A stretch of DNA of 64,000 bases from Plantactinospora mayteni. Its GTDB lineage: Bacteria; Actinomycetota; Actinomycetes; Mycobacteriales; Micromonosporaceae. The position numbers and the translations under genes are program-made. The notes beneath the pieces were generated by a model. That model searched no databases. It worked only from the letters and a program-made list of their open reading frames with translations, and was not told the origin of the DNA. Of the stretch, positions 1 to 7,988 are shown one piece after another. The DNA is taken from positions 124,001-188,000 of the forward strand of contig NZ_BONX01000012.1 in the NCBI RefSeq assembly GCF_016862935.1. The letters are read 5' to 3'. The first letter of the stretch is position 1. The number at the start of each line of letters is the position of its first letter.

Positions 1-309
1 GGCCAGGAGGTCATGGCGACGTTGACCGCCGAGCTTGATACGCGGGGCGTGGCGAACGGCGCGATCGTGTCTCTGATAGGGGCGGTCGAGGGCTGCGCGA
101 TCTCAACGATGGCAGCCGACGACCACACAAAGGACATCGTCACGGAGTACGGCGAGCCGATGGAGTTGACCGGGACCGGAGAGGCAAAGGACGGCGTGGT
201 CCACGTTCACGTCGTGCTCGGCCGCCAGGACGACGAAGCGAAGGCTGGACACCTGCACTGGGGCAAGGTCGAACACTTTTTCGTCAATGCCTACGTCGTC
301 CCACTGTGA
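1..309 (+). CDS. PPC-domain (DUF296-like) protein, 5' end cut by window
   Basis: At least 102 residues are visible, and the frame is open to the first base. An ATG at 13 exists, but an AGGAGG only two bases before it is too close to be its ribosome site, and the residues before it (GQEV) match the start of the PPC fold, where a GEDV-like segment precedes a helix. I therefore think the true start lies upstream. The segment VANGAIVSLIGAV followed by HVHVVLGRQDD and GHLHWGKVEHFFVNAYV fits the PPC/DUF296 beta-barrel, including the histidines near HVHV and GHL. Such domains are trimeric and of uncertain biochemical role in bacteria; some are fused to DNA-binding AT-hooks, which are not seen here. 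Confidence 0.7.
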   Translation, partial: GQEVMATLTAELDTRGVANGAIVSLIGAVEGCAISTMAADDHTKDIVTEYGEPMELTGTGEAKDGVVHVHVVLGRQDDEAKAGHLHWGKVEHFFVNAYVVPL

Positions 310-499
310 CTGGAGCTGACGCCGCCGATTGGGATGCGTGGTCAGCTCGGTGGCGAGGTCCGTGCCTCCGCCGCACGCGCCGTGATGCTGGGCCAGTAGG
401 AATGGGCAAGGATTGGCGAGCTTTGTTGTACTGGCCGCACACCCGGAGATGTTGTTATTGCGGCGATCGAATCCACGAAACGGAACGGGTGGTTCAACC

Positions 500-1258
500 A
501 TGCGCGTCGCCATCATCACCGGGGGGAGCTCGGGCATCGGGCAGAGCGCCGCCGTCCAGCTCGCGCAGCACGGGACGGGCGTAATCCTGACCTTCCAGGG
601 CAACGAGGCCGGAGCTTTGGACACGGTCGCGACGATCGAAAAGCGCGGCGGTACGGCCGTCGCACTCCCACTCGATGTCGGCCGCTCCGAGACGTTTCCG
701 GCCTTCCGCGACTCGGTGGTCGCCGCACTGCGCGACACCTGGCAGCGGGACAGCTTCGACTTCCTCGTCAACAACGCCGGAGCCGGCCACATGGCCCTGT
801 TCGAGGACACCACCGAGGAGGATTTCGACAGGCTTGCGCGGGTACTCCTCAAGGGACCGTACTTCCTGACACAGACGCTGCTGCCGCTCATGGTCGACGG
901 CGGTGCGATCGTCAACACCACGAGTAGTTCGGCCCGGATCGTGGGCCTGGAGCCGGGGTACTCCGCGTACGGGAGCATGAAGGGCGGGCTTGTGGTGCTG
1001 ACCCGCTACATGGCGAAGGAGTTCAGCAAGCGGGGCATCCGCGTCAACTCCGTCTCGCCCGGCGTCACCCGTACCCGCATCGGCGACAACGCGTTCGAAC
1101 GTTTCCCCGACCTGATCCCCGGCATCGCCGCCCGTACCGCCCTCGGCCGGATCGGCGAGCCGGACGACGTCGGCATGGCCATCGCGATGCTGCTCGGCGA
1201 GGAAAGCCGCTGGATCACCGCGCAGGACATCGAGGTCTCCGGGGGGTACGACCTCTGA
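500..1258 (+). CDS. Short-chain dehydrogenase/reductase (classical SDR)
   Basis: 252 aa. The frame opens further upstream, but the SDR fold starts exactly at the ATG at 500 (MRVAIITGG), so that start is chosen; the only Shine-Dalgarno hint is a weak GGGTGG. The NAD(P)-binding TGGSSGIG lies at residues 7-14, the structural NNAG motif (LVNNAGAG) near 90, the catalytic serine within NTTSSS, and the YxxxK pair in YGSMK. The C-terminal segment after the active site resembles 3-oxoacyl-ACP reductase-like oxidoreductases. The substrate cannot be told. It stands alone, 190 bases after the PPC gene and convergent with the sugar transferase at 1356. Confidence 0.88.
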   Translation: MRVAIITGGSSGIGQSAAVQLAQHGTGVILTFQGNEAGALDTVATIEKRGGTAVALPLDVGRSETFPAFRDSVVAALRDTWQRDSFDFLVNNAGAGHMALFEDTTEEDFDRLARVLLKGPYFLTQTLLPLMVDGGAIVNTTSSSARIVGLEPGYSAYGSMKGGLVVLTRYMAKEFSKRGIRVNSVSPGVTRTRIGDNAFERFPDLIPGIAARTALGRIGEPDDVGMAIAMLLGEESRWITAQDIEVSGGYDL

Positions 1259-1355
1259 CGACCGGGCCGTGTCGAAGGTGTACGCCCTCCGACACGGCCG
1301 CCGGTCGGCGGTGCACAGGTCCGGCGAGAACCAGAACTCCGGAGGAGGCCACGGG

Positions 1356-2840
1356 TCAGTACGCGCCCCGGGTCCGGACCACCGCGCCGAAGGTCTTCCA
1401 CAGGATGGTCAGGTCAGCGGCGAGTGACCAGTTCTCCACGTAGTAGAGGTCCAGCCGGATGCCGTCCTCCCAGCTCAGGTCGGATCGGCCGCTGACCTGC
1501 CAGAGGCCGGTGATGCCCGGCTTCACCAGCAGCCGGCGGGCGACGTCGCCGTCGTAGCGGGCCACCTCGGACGGCAGCGGCGGGCGCGGCCCGACCAGGC
1601 TCATGTGCCCGAACAGCACGTTGGCGAGCTGCGGCAACTCGTCGAGGGACCACTTACGCAGGATCCGGCCGACCCGGGTGACCCGGGGATCGGCCCGCAT
1701 CTTGAACATCAGGCCGTCGGTCTCGTTCTTGGCGGCCAGCTCGGCAAGCAGCGCGTCCGCGTTGACCACCATGGTCCGGAACTTGTAGACCCCGAACTCC
1801 CGGCCGCCCTGGCCGACCCGGATCTGCCGGAAGATCACCGGCCCTCGGCTGTCCAGCTTGATGGCGAGCGCGACGACGGCGAGCAGCGGCAGGGCGACCG
1901 CGAGCGCCGTCGCGGCCAGGGCCCGGTCCACGAACGCCTTGACGATCTTCCGGGCGCCCCGGAACTCGGGCGCCTCGACGTGGATGAGCGGCAGTCCGGC
2001 GACCGGCTGGGTGTGGATGCGCGGCCCGGCGACGTCGGTCAGCGCCGGGGCCAGTACCAGGTCGATCCCGGTCCCCTCCAACTGCCAGCCGAGCCGACGC
2101 AGCCGGGTGGCGGTCAGCTCGTTGGAGGCGGTCACCGCGACCGTGTCGGCGTTGATCGCCGCGGCGGCGTCGACGATCGCCCGGAACGAGCCGAGTACCG
2201 GCACGTCACCGAGGCGCTGCGGTACCGGCGCGAGCAGCGCGTCCGGGATGCACGCGCCGACCACCTGGTAACCGGCGTACGGCTCGCGGCGCAGCGTGTG
2301 CACCAGCTCCAGTACGTGCGCGGTGTCGCCGACCGCCAGGACCCGGCGGGACCAGCCGGCTCCCCGGGAGCGGGACCGGTGCAGTCGTTTCCGGGCGGCG
2401 AACCGGGCGGCGACCAGCCCGACCGTGCCGACCGCGAACGAGATGCCGAGGAATCCCCGGGAGACTCCCACGTTGGCGAGGTAGCCGGCGATCGCGATCC
2501 CGCCGGCGAGCCGCAGGCTGGCCGAGGTGACCCGCCGGTACTCGTCGGCGCCGTAGCCGAGCACCCGGTGGTCGTAGCAGCGCAGTGCCTTCAGCGAGAC
2601 CAGCCAGGCGACCACCAGGGCCGGGCCGACGATCACGTACGGGATGTCGGAGCCGACCGCCTCGTCGCCACCGAACCGGGCGAAGTAGCCGCCGATCACC
2701 GCCAGCACCAGGATGACGGTGTCGAGTACGAGCAGCGCGCGGAGGTAGCCGCGCTGACGCGATCGGGATGACGTTGCGGATGCCCCCGAGCTGGACTCCG
2801 GAGGCATCGTGGCGGGGCTCAGCAATGTCGCCGACGTCAC
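1356..2840 (-). CDS. Exopolysaccharide polyprenyl glycosylphosphotransferase (WbaP/WcaJ type)
   Basis: 494 aa integral membrane enzyme. It should transfer a sugar-1-phosphate from an NDP-sugar to undecaprenyl phosphate, the first step of a capsule or exopolysaccharide unit. The N-terminal third has several hydrophobic spans (about residues 33-55, 68-90 and 110-150), followed by a Rossmann-like CoA_binding_3 region containing VLAVGDT and VPVLG. After a further hydrophobic span (about 310-330) comes the catalytic bacterial sugar transferase domain with [24 protein letters not shown] and [13 protein letters not shown]. Length and domain order are normal for the family. No glycosyltransferases adjoin it; the likely partners are the glycan genes after 54521, but that link is inference. 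Confidence 0.93.
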   Translation of the reverse strand: MTSATLLSPATMPPESSSGASATSSRSRQRGYLRALLVLDTVILVLAVIGGYFARFGGDEAVGSDIPYVIVGPALVVAWLVSLKALRCYDHRVLGYGADEYRRVTSASLRLAGGIAIAGYLANVGVSRGFLGISFAVGTVGLVAARFAARKRLHRSRSRGAGWSRRVLAVGDTAHVLELVHTLRREPYAGYQVVGACIPDALLAPVPQRLGDVPVLGSFRAIVDAAAAINADTVAVTASNELTATRLRRLGWQLEGTGIDLVLAPALTDVAGPRIHTQPVAGLPLIHVEAPEFRGARKIVKAFVDRALAATALAVALPLLAVVALAIKLDSRGPVIFRQIRVGQGGREFGVYKFRTMVVNADALLAELAAKNETDGLMFKMRADPRVTRVGRILRKWSLDELPQLANVLFGHMSLVGPRPPLPSEVARYDGDVARRLLVKPGITGLWQVSGRSDLSWEDGIRLDLYYVENWSLAADLTILWKTFGAVVRTRGAY

Positions 2841-3165
2841 CGGCCCTCCCTCGCTCCAGGGGGCACCCGATCAGCCGCTCGCTGCCCTGGCAGAGCGGCC
2901 CGGAGGCACTTCGACATCTTCACCTACCAGGGGCATCACCGAGAGCTTCCGACAGATTACTGTCATTTGTTTGCGTCGTCGGCGATCCGGCTGCTCACGT
3001 ACCGGGATGCGGACCGGAGGCCGATCGCGACCGAACATGTCTCGGCGTCGACGAACCGCGGCCCCCGGGGTACCACTGACGGCAGCCGGAACAGCACGAC
3101 GCCCGCCGTACCGGCACGGTGGCCGGTACGGCGGGCGCGGTCGAACGGGTCGCGGCCGGCCGGGG
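2841..3165. other. Gene-free stretch between sugar transferase and vWA gene
   Basis: 325 bases hold no convincing gene. The part near 2841-2980 is upstream of the glycosylphosphotransferase and includes a lower-GC patch around 2945-2975, where its promoter would be expected; I could not fix -35/-10 boxes. The part at 3101-3136 is the terminator hairpin of the vWA gene. A long minus-strand frame crossing this stretch is Arg/Gly-rich and is only a shadow of the vWA gene. Confidence 0.6.
3101..3136 (-). terminator. Perfect 15-bp hairpin terminator of the vWA gene
   Basis: GCCCGCCGTACCGGC at 3101-3115 is the exact reverse complement of 3122-3136, with a six-base loop. It lies 30 bases past the stop of the minus-strand vWA gene. 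No U-tract follows, as is common for actinomycete terminators. Confidence 0.8.
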
Positions 3166-4935
3166 TCAGCGCGGGGCGGTCGGCCGCCGGGCGATCGCCT
3201 GGAGGAAGATGTCGCCGATCTTCGCCGGGTCCTCGGTGACGAAGGCGGCCCCGCCGGTCACCTTGGGGATCGGGTCCAGTTCGGCCTTGCTGACCTCGGC
3301 GCCGATGCCGATGATGATCACCTGGACCGGACGGTCGGGGTCTTCGATCCGCTTCAGTTCGGCGAGCAGTTGCGACTGGCTGACCCCGTTGTCGTCCTCG
3401 TTCTTGCCGTCGGTGAGCATCACCACCGAGTTGACCCGGCCGGGCTGCCAGTCGTCCTGCACCGCCTTGTAGCCGGCGAGGATCGTGTCGTAGAGGCCGG
3501 TGTCGCCGCCCCGCTTCGGGGTGATGGTGGCGAGCTTGCCCTCCAACTCCTCGCGCTGGCTGGACATCGGGCCGATCGGTACCAGCGAACGGTAGTCGCG
3601 GGAACCGTTCAACTCGGTGGAGAAGACCCAGAGGCCGAGTGCCCAGGAGTCGTCGAAGAGCGCGAGGCCGCGCTTGGCCGCCTCCAGGGTCACCTGCATC
3701 CGGGTGGCGTTGTTGGCGGTCGGCACCTTCTCGAACATCGAGCCGGAGATGTCGATGATCGCCAGCATCCGCCCGGACTGGGTGGCGACCGCCCAACTGG
3801 AGAGCACCCGCTCGATGGTCGCACCGTCTCCGCCGCCGGCCGTGCCGCCGGGGTTGGGTGCGGCGGTGGTCGGTGTCGGCTGGGTGCCCGCCGGACTCGG
3901 CGCGCCCCGGGGCGGCGCGAAGCCGTCCGCCCAGGTGCCGTCCGGAGCCCGGAGCCCCTGCCCGGCCAACTGGCGGTGGAAGGCTCCGGAGTCGAGCGCG
4001 GCGAAGAGCTTCTCCGCAGCCGCCGCCTTGGCCGGCTCGATGCCGGGCATCACCGCGTACGGGTAGTCGAGCGAGATCGGCGCGGGTTCGAGGTAGAGGG
4101 CGGCGAGCGGTACCGGGGGCTTTGTCGCGTTGTACTCGATGACGTCCTCTTCGGAGAGTGCCGCGGCACCCAGTCCACGGGCGAGGGACGTCTGGTCGGT
4201 CGCCCGGGGGAACCGGGCGATCAACTCCTCGCGGACGGCCGAGACACCGGTGGCCAGGGCGCGCAGGGCGGCCGTGGTCGCCTGCTGGGCCTGGGCCCCG
4301 CCGCTGGACTGGGCGGCGGTGGCGAGCGAGACCAGTCCGGCCAGCCCGGCCGCGTCCCGGCTCGGCTCGACGAGGCCGGTCTTGAGCTGGGTACCGGAGG
4401 TGATCCTGCCCAGCAGGTCCTTCCAGCCGAGCTTCTTCTGCGGCCAGCCGACCGTGGTGGCGAGCGGCTCCGGCATGGCCACCACCACCGGGCTGCGGGC
4501 CACCGAGGTGTTGTTCTGCGGCGCGAACGCGGGAGCCTGCTGACGCAGCCGCAGCAGCCAGGTGGAGGAGTCGGGCAGCCAGACGTTGGGGAGTACGGCG
4601 CTGCCGCTGGCCTGTCCGACCCCGGACAGCGAGACGCCGTGCTGCCCGGCGACGGCCGCGGCCACGTCCACGGACGCGCTGGCGGTGACCCGGACGGCGA
4701 CGCAGAGACCGTCGACCTCGGTCTCGGCGGCGCTCAGGTCGGCAGCGGTCTTCTCGACAGCCGGAGCGATCTCCGGCGCCGCGGCGACGGCGAGTTCCAG
4801 CTCGCCCGAGCAGTTGGAGCCGGCCCACTGCTGATAGCCATACCACCCTCCAACCGCGACAAGGACGAGCGCCATCGCGCTGGCGATGGCGCCCGCCCCT
4901 CGGATACGTCTACGAACGCGATGGCGGCCAGGCAC
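3166..4935 (-). CDS. Membrane-anchored solute-binding plus von Willebrand factor A protein
   Basis: 589 aa. Residues 1-13 are Arg-rich and are followed by one hydrophobic span (14-31), so the body faces the cell surface. Residues about 45-340 look like an extracellular solute-binding (type II periplasmic) module. A Pro/Gly linker (341-372) leads to a vWA domain with a complete MIDAS: DISGS at 395-399, a threonine in GGDTGLYD near 465, and MLTDGKNEDD near 505. The fused layout is known from actinobacterial proteins of undefined role; metal-dependent protein adhesion is the usual inference. The gene is monocistronic: a strong hairpin follows, and 181 bases separate its start from the next gene upstream. 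Confidence 0.87.
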   Translation of the reverse strand: MPGRHRVRRRIRGAGAIASAMALVLVAVGGWYGYQQWAGSNCSGELELAVAAAPEIAPAVEKTAADLSAAETEVDGLCVAVRVTASASVDVAAAVAGQHGVSLSGVGQASGSAVLPNVWLPDSSTWLLRLRQQAPAFAPQNNTSVARSPVVVAMPEPLATTVGWPQKKLGWKDLLGRITSGTQLKTGLVEPSRDAAGLAGLVSLATAAQSSGGAQAQQATTAALRALATGVSAVREELIARFPRATDQTSLARGLGAAALSEEDVIEYNATKPPVPLAALYLEPAPISLDYPYAVMPGIEPAKAAAAEKLFAALDSGAFHRQLAGQGLRAPDGTWADGFAPPRGAPSPAGTQPTPTTAAPNPGGTAGGGDGATIERVLSSWAVATQSGRMLAIIDISGSMFEKVPTANNATRMQVTLEAAKRGLALFDDSWALGLWVFSTELNGSRDYRSLVPIGPMSSQREELEGKLATITPKRGGDTGLYDTILAGYKAVQDDWQPGRVNSVVMLTDGKNEDDNGVSQSQLLAELKRIEDPDRPVQVIIIGIGAEVSKAELDPIPKVTGGAAFVTEDPAKIGDIFLQAIARRPTAPR

Positions 4936-5116
4936 CTGACCATCTTGCGGGCTTCTGCGAAGTCGTGCCAGGGCCGAAGGGCGGAATGTTACCGACGAGG
5001 CAAAGACTTTTCCGAAACTCGTTCACTTCAGGTAGTCGAGCAGCCTCAGAACGTCGAGAATGCCGCCCAACAGGGCCCCATCGGTCCACCACCCGCCAAA
5101 AAGATCTTATGGATAT

Positions 5117-6169
5117 TTATACAAGAATTAAGGGCCGGTCCCCGAGTACGCACGTCGGACTCGGCACCGCGACCCGGCTGGGCGCCGCCGCCGGGAGCCC
5201 GGAGTCGGGGTCGACCGGAAAGACCGCCACCGCGTCGGCCCGCTCCTCCGCGACATAGAGGTGCCCACCGAGCAACGCCAGGTGCCGGGGCCAGTCCCCG
5301 ATGCCGGAGACCTCCGCCAGATAGCGGGGCGACTCCTCGTCGAGCGCGAAGACCGTGACCGTGCCGACGCCCCGGTTTGCCAGGTAGAGAAACCGGCCGT
5401 CGGGCCCGACCGCGATCTCGGAGGGCTGCGCGTGGCCCGGCCGCCGGCTGGCCTCGACCCGGCCCCGCTCGACCAGCCGGTCGGCGCCGTCGACGGCGTA
5501 GGCGGTGACGGAGGCGTCCAACTCACCGGCGAGGAAGCAGCGCCGACCGTCGGGGTGCCGGGCCAGGTGCCGGGGGCCGGTGCCGGGTCGGGTCGGGATC
5601 CGGGCGGTGGCGCGCAGTCGCCCGTCCGGGTCGCGGACGTACCGATAGAGCGAGTCGGTGCCGAGGTCGACCGCGAGCAGCCCGGTACCGGCCGGATCGG
5701 GCGAGACCATGTGCGCGTGCGGCCCGGCCTGGCGGTCCGGCACGGGCCCGCGTCCGTCGTGCCGGACCAGGTCGGTCCGGTCACCCTGCGCCCCGGTCGG
5801 GTCCAACGGGTGTACGGCGACACTGCCGCTGCCGTAGTTCGCCACGAAGAGGTACTCCCCGGCCGGGTCGACGGCCAGGTGGCACGGGTCGGCGCCACCG
5901 GTGGACCGGACCGCGAGCGGGGTCAGCACACCGTCGGGGTGGATCGTCCAGGCGCTGACCGTGCCGTCCGGCAGCTCGTTGACCGCGTACAGCACGGGTA
6001 GCCGGGGATGTCGGGCCAGGAACGACGGCGACGGCGTACTCGCCACCACGCCGAGTACGTCGAGCCCGCCGGTATCGGCGTCCCGGCGGGCGGCCACGAT
6101 GCCCGTACCGCGCCCTCCGCTCTGCCCGGTGTAGCAGCCGACGAACACGATTCCGGCATCGCCCGACAT
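5117..6169 (-). CDS. Beta-propeller lactonase family protein (6-phosphogluconolactonase-like)
   Basis: 350 aa from the ATG at 6169, which has GGAGCG seven bases upstream; an in-frame start 19 codons earlier adds only unrelated residues. The protein shows repeated blades such as DPCHLAVDPAGEYLFVANYGSGSVAVH, GPRHLARHPDGR and QPSEIAVGPDGRFLYLANRGVGTVTVF, typical of the seven-bladed Pgl/YkgB family, and it starts with the family's VFVGCYTG strand. Members hydrolyse 6-phosphogluconolactone or are uncharacterised lactonases, so the exact substrate is open. It is divergent from the GntR-lut operon across about 200 bases. Confidence 0.85.
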   Translation of the reverse strand: MSGDAGIVFVGCYTGQSGGRGTGIVAARRDADTGGLDVLGVVASTPSPSFLARHPRLPVLYAVNELPDGTVSAWTIHPDGVLTPLAVRSTGGADPCHLAVDPAGEYLFVANYGSGSVAVHPLDPTGAQGDRTDLVRHDGRGPVPDRQAGPHAHMVSPDPAGTGLLAVDLGTDSLYRYVRDPDGRLRATARIPTRPGTGPRHLARHPDGRRCFLAGELDASVTAYAVDGADRLVERGRVEASRRPGHAQPSEIAVGPDGRFLYLANRGVGTVTVFALDEESPRYLAEVSGIGDWPRHLALLGGHLYVAEERADAVAVFPVDPDSGLPAAAPSRVAVPSPTCVLGDRPLILV

Positions 6170-6357
6170 GCGTCGCTCCGTTCCCCGGCCGACCACTCCC
6201 GGCCGCGCCTCTCCGGGACGATCCAACCAGAGCCCGCCCCGCCGACCCGGCGATCACGCCCGGCCGGGCTCGGCGATCCTCCAGCCGGGCCGGGGCTTGC
6301 CGACGTGCGCCACGGCGACGGCCGGAACCGGGCCTTCCGGCGACGGCACCGTTCCTA

Positions 6358-6363
6358 TAGGAT
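6358..6363 (+). promoter_or_regulatory. Candidate -10 box of the GntR-lut operon (TAGGAT)
   Basis: TAGGAT fits the actinobacterial TANNNT -10 consensus and ends eight bases before the GTG at 6372, which has no Shine-Dalgarno sequence. This suggests a leaderless transcript. No clear -35 was found. Confidence 0.4.
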
Positions 6364-6371
6364 CTTCGATC

Positions 6372-7115
6372 GTGAAGGGTCTGCTCCGACCGGCTCGCCG
6401 AACCACCCTCGCCGACGACGTCTACGAGTCGGTACGAGCCCTCGTGATGGACCACGCCGTGGCCCCCGGCGAGCGGATCAACATCGACGCGCTGGCCCGC
6501 CGGTTGGAGGTGTCGCCGACCCCGGTCCGCGAGGCCCTGGCCCGGCTGGAGTCCGACGGGCTGGTCCGGAAACGGCCGCTGGTCGGTTACACCGCCGCAC
6601 CGCTGCTCACCCGGACCGAGTTCGACGAGCTGGTGGAGATGCGGCTGATCCTGGAGACCGCCTCGGCGCGGCGGGTGGCCGAACGGTTCGCCGGGCAGCG
6701 CACCGGCGGCGACACCAACAGCGGAGACGGTGGCGGTGAGGCGTCGGCCGGGCTCGCCGGCGAGCTGGCCGAACTCCGCCGCGAGGCCGAGCTGCCCGAC
6801 CAGATGCCCGGGACCGAGGGCTTCGCCGCGATAGCCGCGTTCACCGCCCAGGATGCCCGCTTCCACCACCTGCTCGCCGAACGCTCCGGCAACCGGATGC
6901 TGCACGCGGCCGTGGTCCGGCTCCGCGCCCACCTGCACCTGTTCCGGCTGCACTTCCCCACCGCGCACTATGGGACCAGCGCCCGGGAGCACCTGCGGAT
7001 CGTCGACGCGATCGGCACCGGCGACCCGGACGCCGCCGGCACCGCCATCCGGGACCACCTGCTCGCCGCCGCCGACCGGCACCTGCCGTTCTTCCAAGGA
7101 AACCGATGCGGATAG
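6372..7115 (+). CDS. GntR/FadR-family (FCD) regulator of the lactate operon
   Basis: 247 aa from a GTG at 6372. The open frame extends upstream, but the residues there are low-complexity. The N-terminal winged helix contains LADDVYESVRALVMDH and the recognition segment LARRLEVSPTPVREALARLESDGLV (about residues 15-75). The C-terminal FCD ligand domain shows FDELVEMRLILETASARRVAER, DARFHHLLAERSGNRML and HLRIVDAIGTGDPDAA, whose Asp/His residues usually bind a metal that holds a carboxylate effector. A Gly/Glu-rich insert sits near residues 115-145. The stop overlaps the lutA start by ten bases, so co-translation and control of lutABC by lactate or a related acid are inferred. Confidence 0.88.
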   Translation: MKGLLRPARRTTLADDVYESVRALVMDHAVAPGERINIDALARRLEVSPTPVREALARLESDGLVRKRPLVGYTAAPLLTRTEFDELVEMRLILETASARRVAERFAGQRTGGDTNSGDGGGEASAGLAGELAELRREAELPDQMPGTEGFAAIAAFTAQDARFHHLLAERSGNRMLHAAVVRLRAHLHLFRLHFPTAHYGTSAREHLRIVDAIGTGDPDAAGTAIRDHLLAAADRHLPFFQGNRCG

Positions 7116-7849
7116 CCCTCTTCGTGACCTGCGTCAACGACCTGGTCTACCCGGCCACCGGCCGGGCCGTGGTACGCGTACTGGAGCGGCTCGGCCACAC
7201 CGTCGAGTTTCCGGCCGAGCAGTCCTGCTGCGGGCAGATGCACGCCAACAGCGGCTACCGGGCCGAGGCGCTGCCCCTGGTACGCAACTTCGTCGACACC
7301 TTCGGCCGGTACGACGCCGTGGTGGCCCCGTCCGGCTCGTGCGTGGCGATGGTGCGGGAGTCGTACCCCCGGCTCGCCGGCCCGGATCCGGGGCTGGCGG
7401 CGGCGGTCGCCGACCTCGCGCCCCGGGTGCACGAACTCTCCGAGCTGCTGGTCGACGTGCTCGGGGTGACCGACGTCGGTGCCGCCTTCCCGCACCGGGT
7501 GACCTACCACCCGACCTGCCACGGACTGCGGATGCTGCGGCTCGGTGACCGCCCGCTGCGGCTGCTCCGGGCGGTACGCGGGCTGGACCTGGTGGCGCTG
7601 CCCGGTGCCGAGGAGTGCTGCGGCTTCGGCGGCACGTTCGCGGTGAAGAACGCCGACGTCTCGGCGGCGATGCTGGCCGACAAGTGCGCGGCGGTCTGCG
7701 ACACCGGGGCGGCGTACGTGGCGGCGGCCGACAACTCCTGCCTGGCGCACATCGGCGGCGGCCTGTCCCGGCGCGGCGGCGGGCGGCCGGCCGGACCCCG
7801 CGCCATCCACTACGCGGAGATCCTGGCGAACACCGGGGAGCGGGCGTGA
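7106..7849 (+). CDS. lutA: Lactate utilization protein A, cysteine-rich Fe-S subunit
   Basis: 247 aa. It carries two CCG domains: QSCCGQMHANSGY near residue 40 and EECCGFGGTFAVKN near 170, each ligating an Fe-S centre as in glycolate oxidase and heterodisulfide reductase subunits. In Bacillus the LutABC complex oxidises L-lactate to pyruvate in the cytoplasm. The opening MRIALFVTCVNDLVYP is typical of LutA/YkgE. The gene starts ten bases inside the regulator and is followed by a 139-base gap with two hairpin repeats before lutB. Confidence 0.93.
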   Translation: MRIALFVTCVNDLVYPATGRAVVRVLERLGHTVEFPAEQSCCGQMHANSGYRAEALPLVRNFVDTFGRYDAVVAPSGSCVAMVRESYPRLAGPDPGLAAAVADLAPRVHELSELLVDVLGVTDVGAAFPHRVTYHPTCHGLRMLRLGDRPLRLLRAVRGLDLVALPGAEECCGFGGTFAVKNADVSAAMLADKCAAVCDTGAAYVAAADNSCLAHIGGGLSRRGGGRPAGPRAIHYAEILANTGERA

Positions 7850-7911
7850 CCGGGCGGACCGGGGCCGGTCACGGGGGAACGGCCGTGATCGGGCGGACCG
7901 GGGCCGGTCAC
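7846..7911 (+). repeat. Tandem 27-bp hairpin-forming repeat after lutA
   Basis: 7846-7872 is repeated at 7885-7911 with one mismatch (period 39). Each copy folds: GTGACCGG at 7846-7853 pairs with CCGGTCAC at 7865-7872, and the second copy does the same with one G-U pair. The first hairpin straddles the lutA stop codon. It may modulate transcript stability or lutB expression; this is inference. Confidence 0.75.
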
Positions 7912-7988
7912 CGGCGCGGTCGGCGAGGTCCCGGGCTGCGGCGGTCGCCGTCGACCCCCGGCGGCGCCGGACGGAAGGAGCAGCGGGC

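Noticed and set aside
2963-4846. 627-aa minus-strand frame over the vWA gene
   Set aside because: Arg/Gly-rich with no family motifs; it is the shifted-frame shadow of the vWA gene, which has clear MIDAS residues.
7846-7911. Repeat pair as a CRISPR fragment
   Set aside because: Only two copies with a 12-base spacer, and both fold as hairpins over a stop codon; no cas genes are present.
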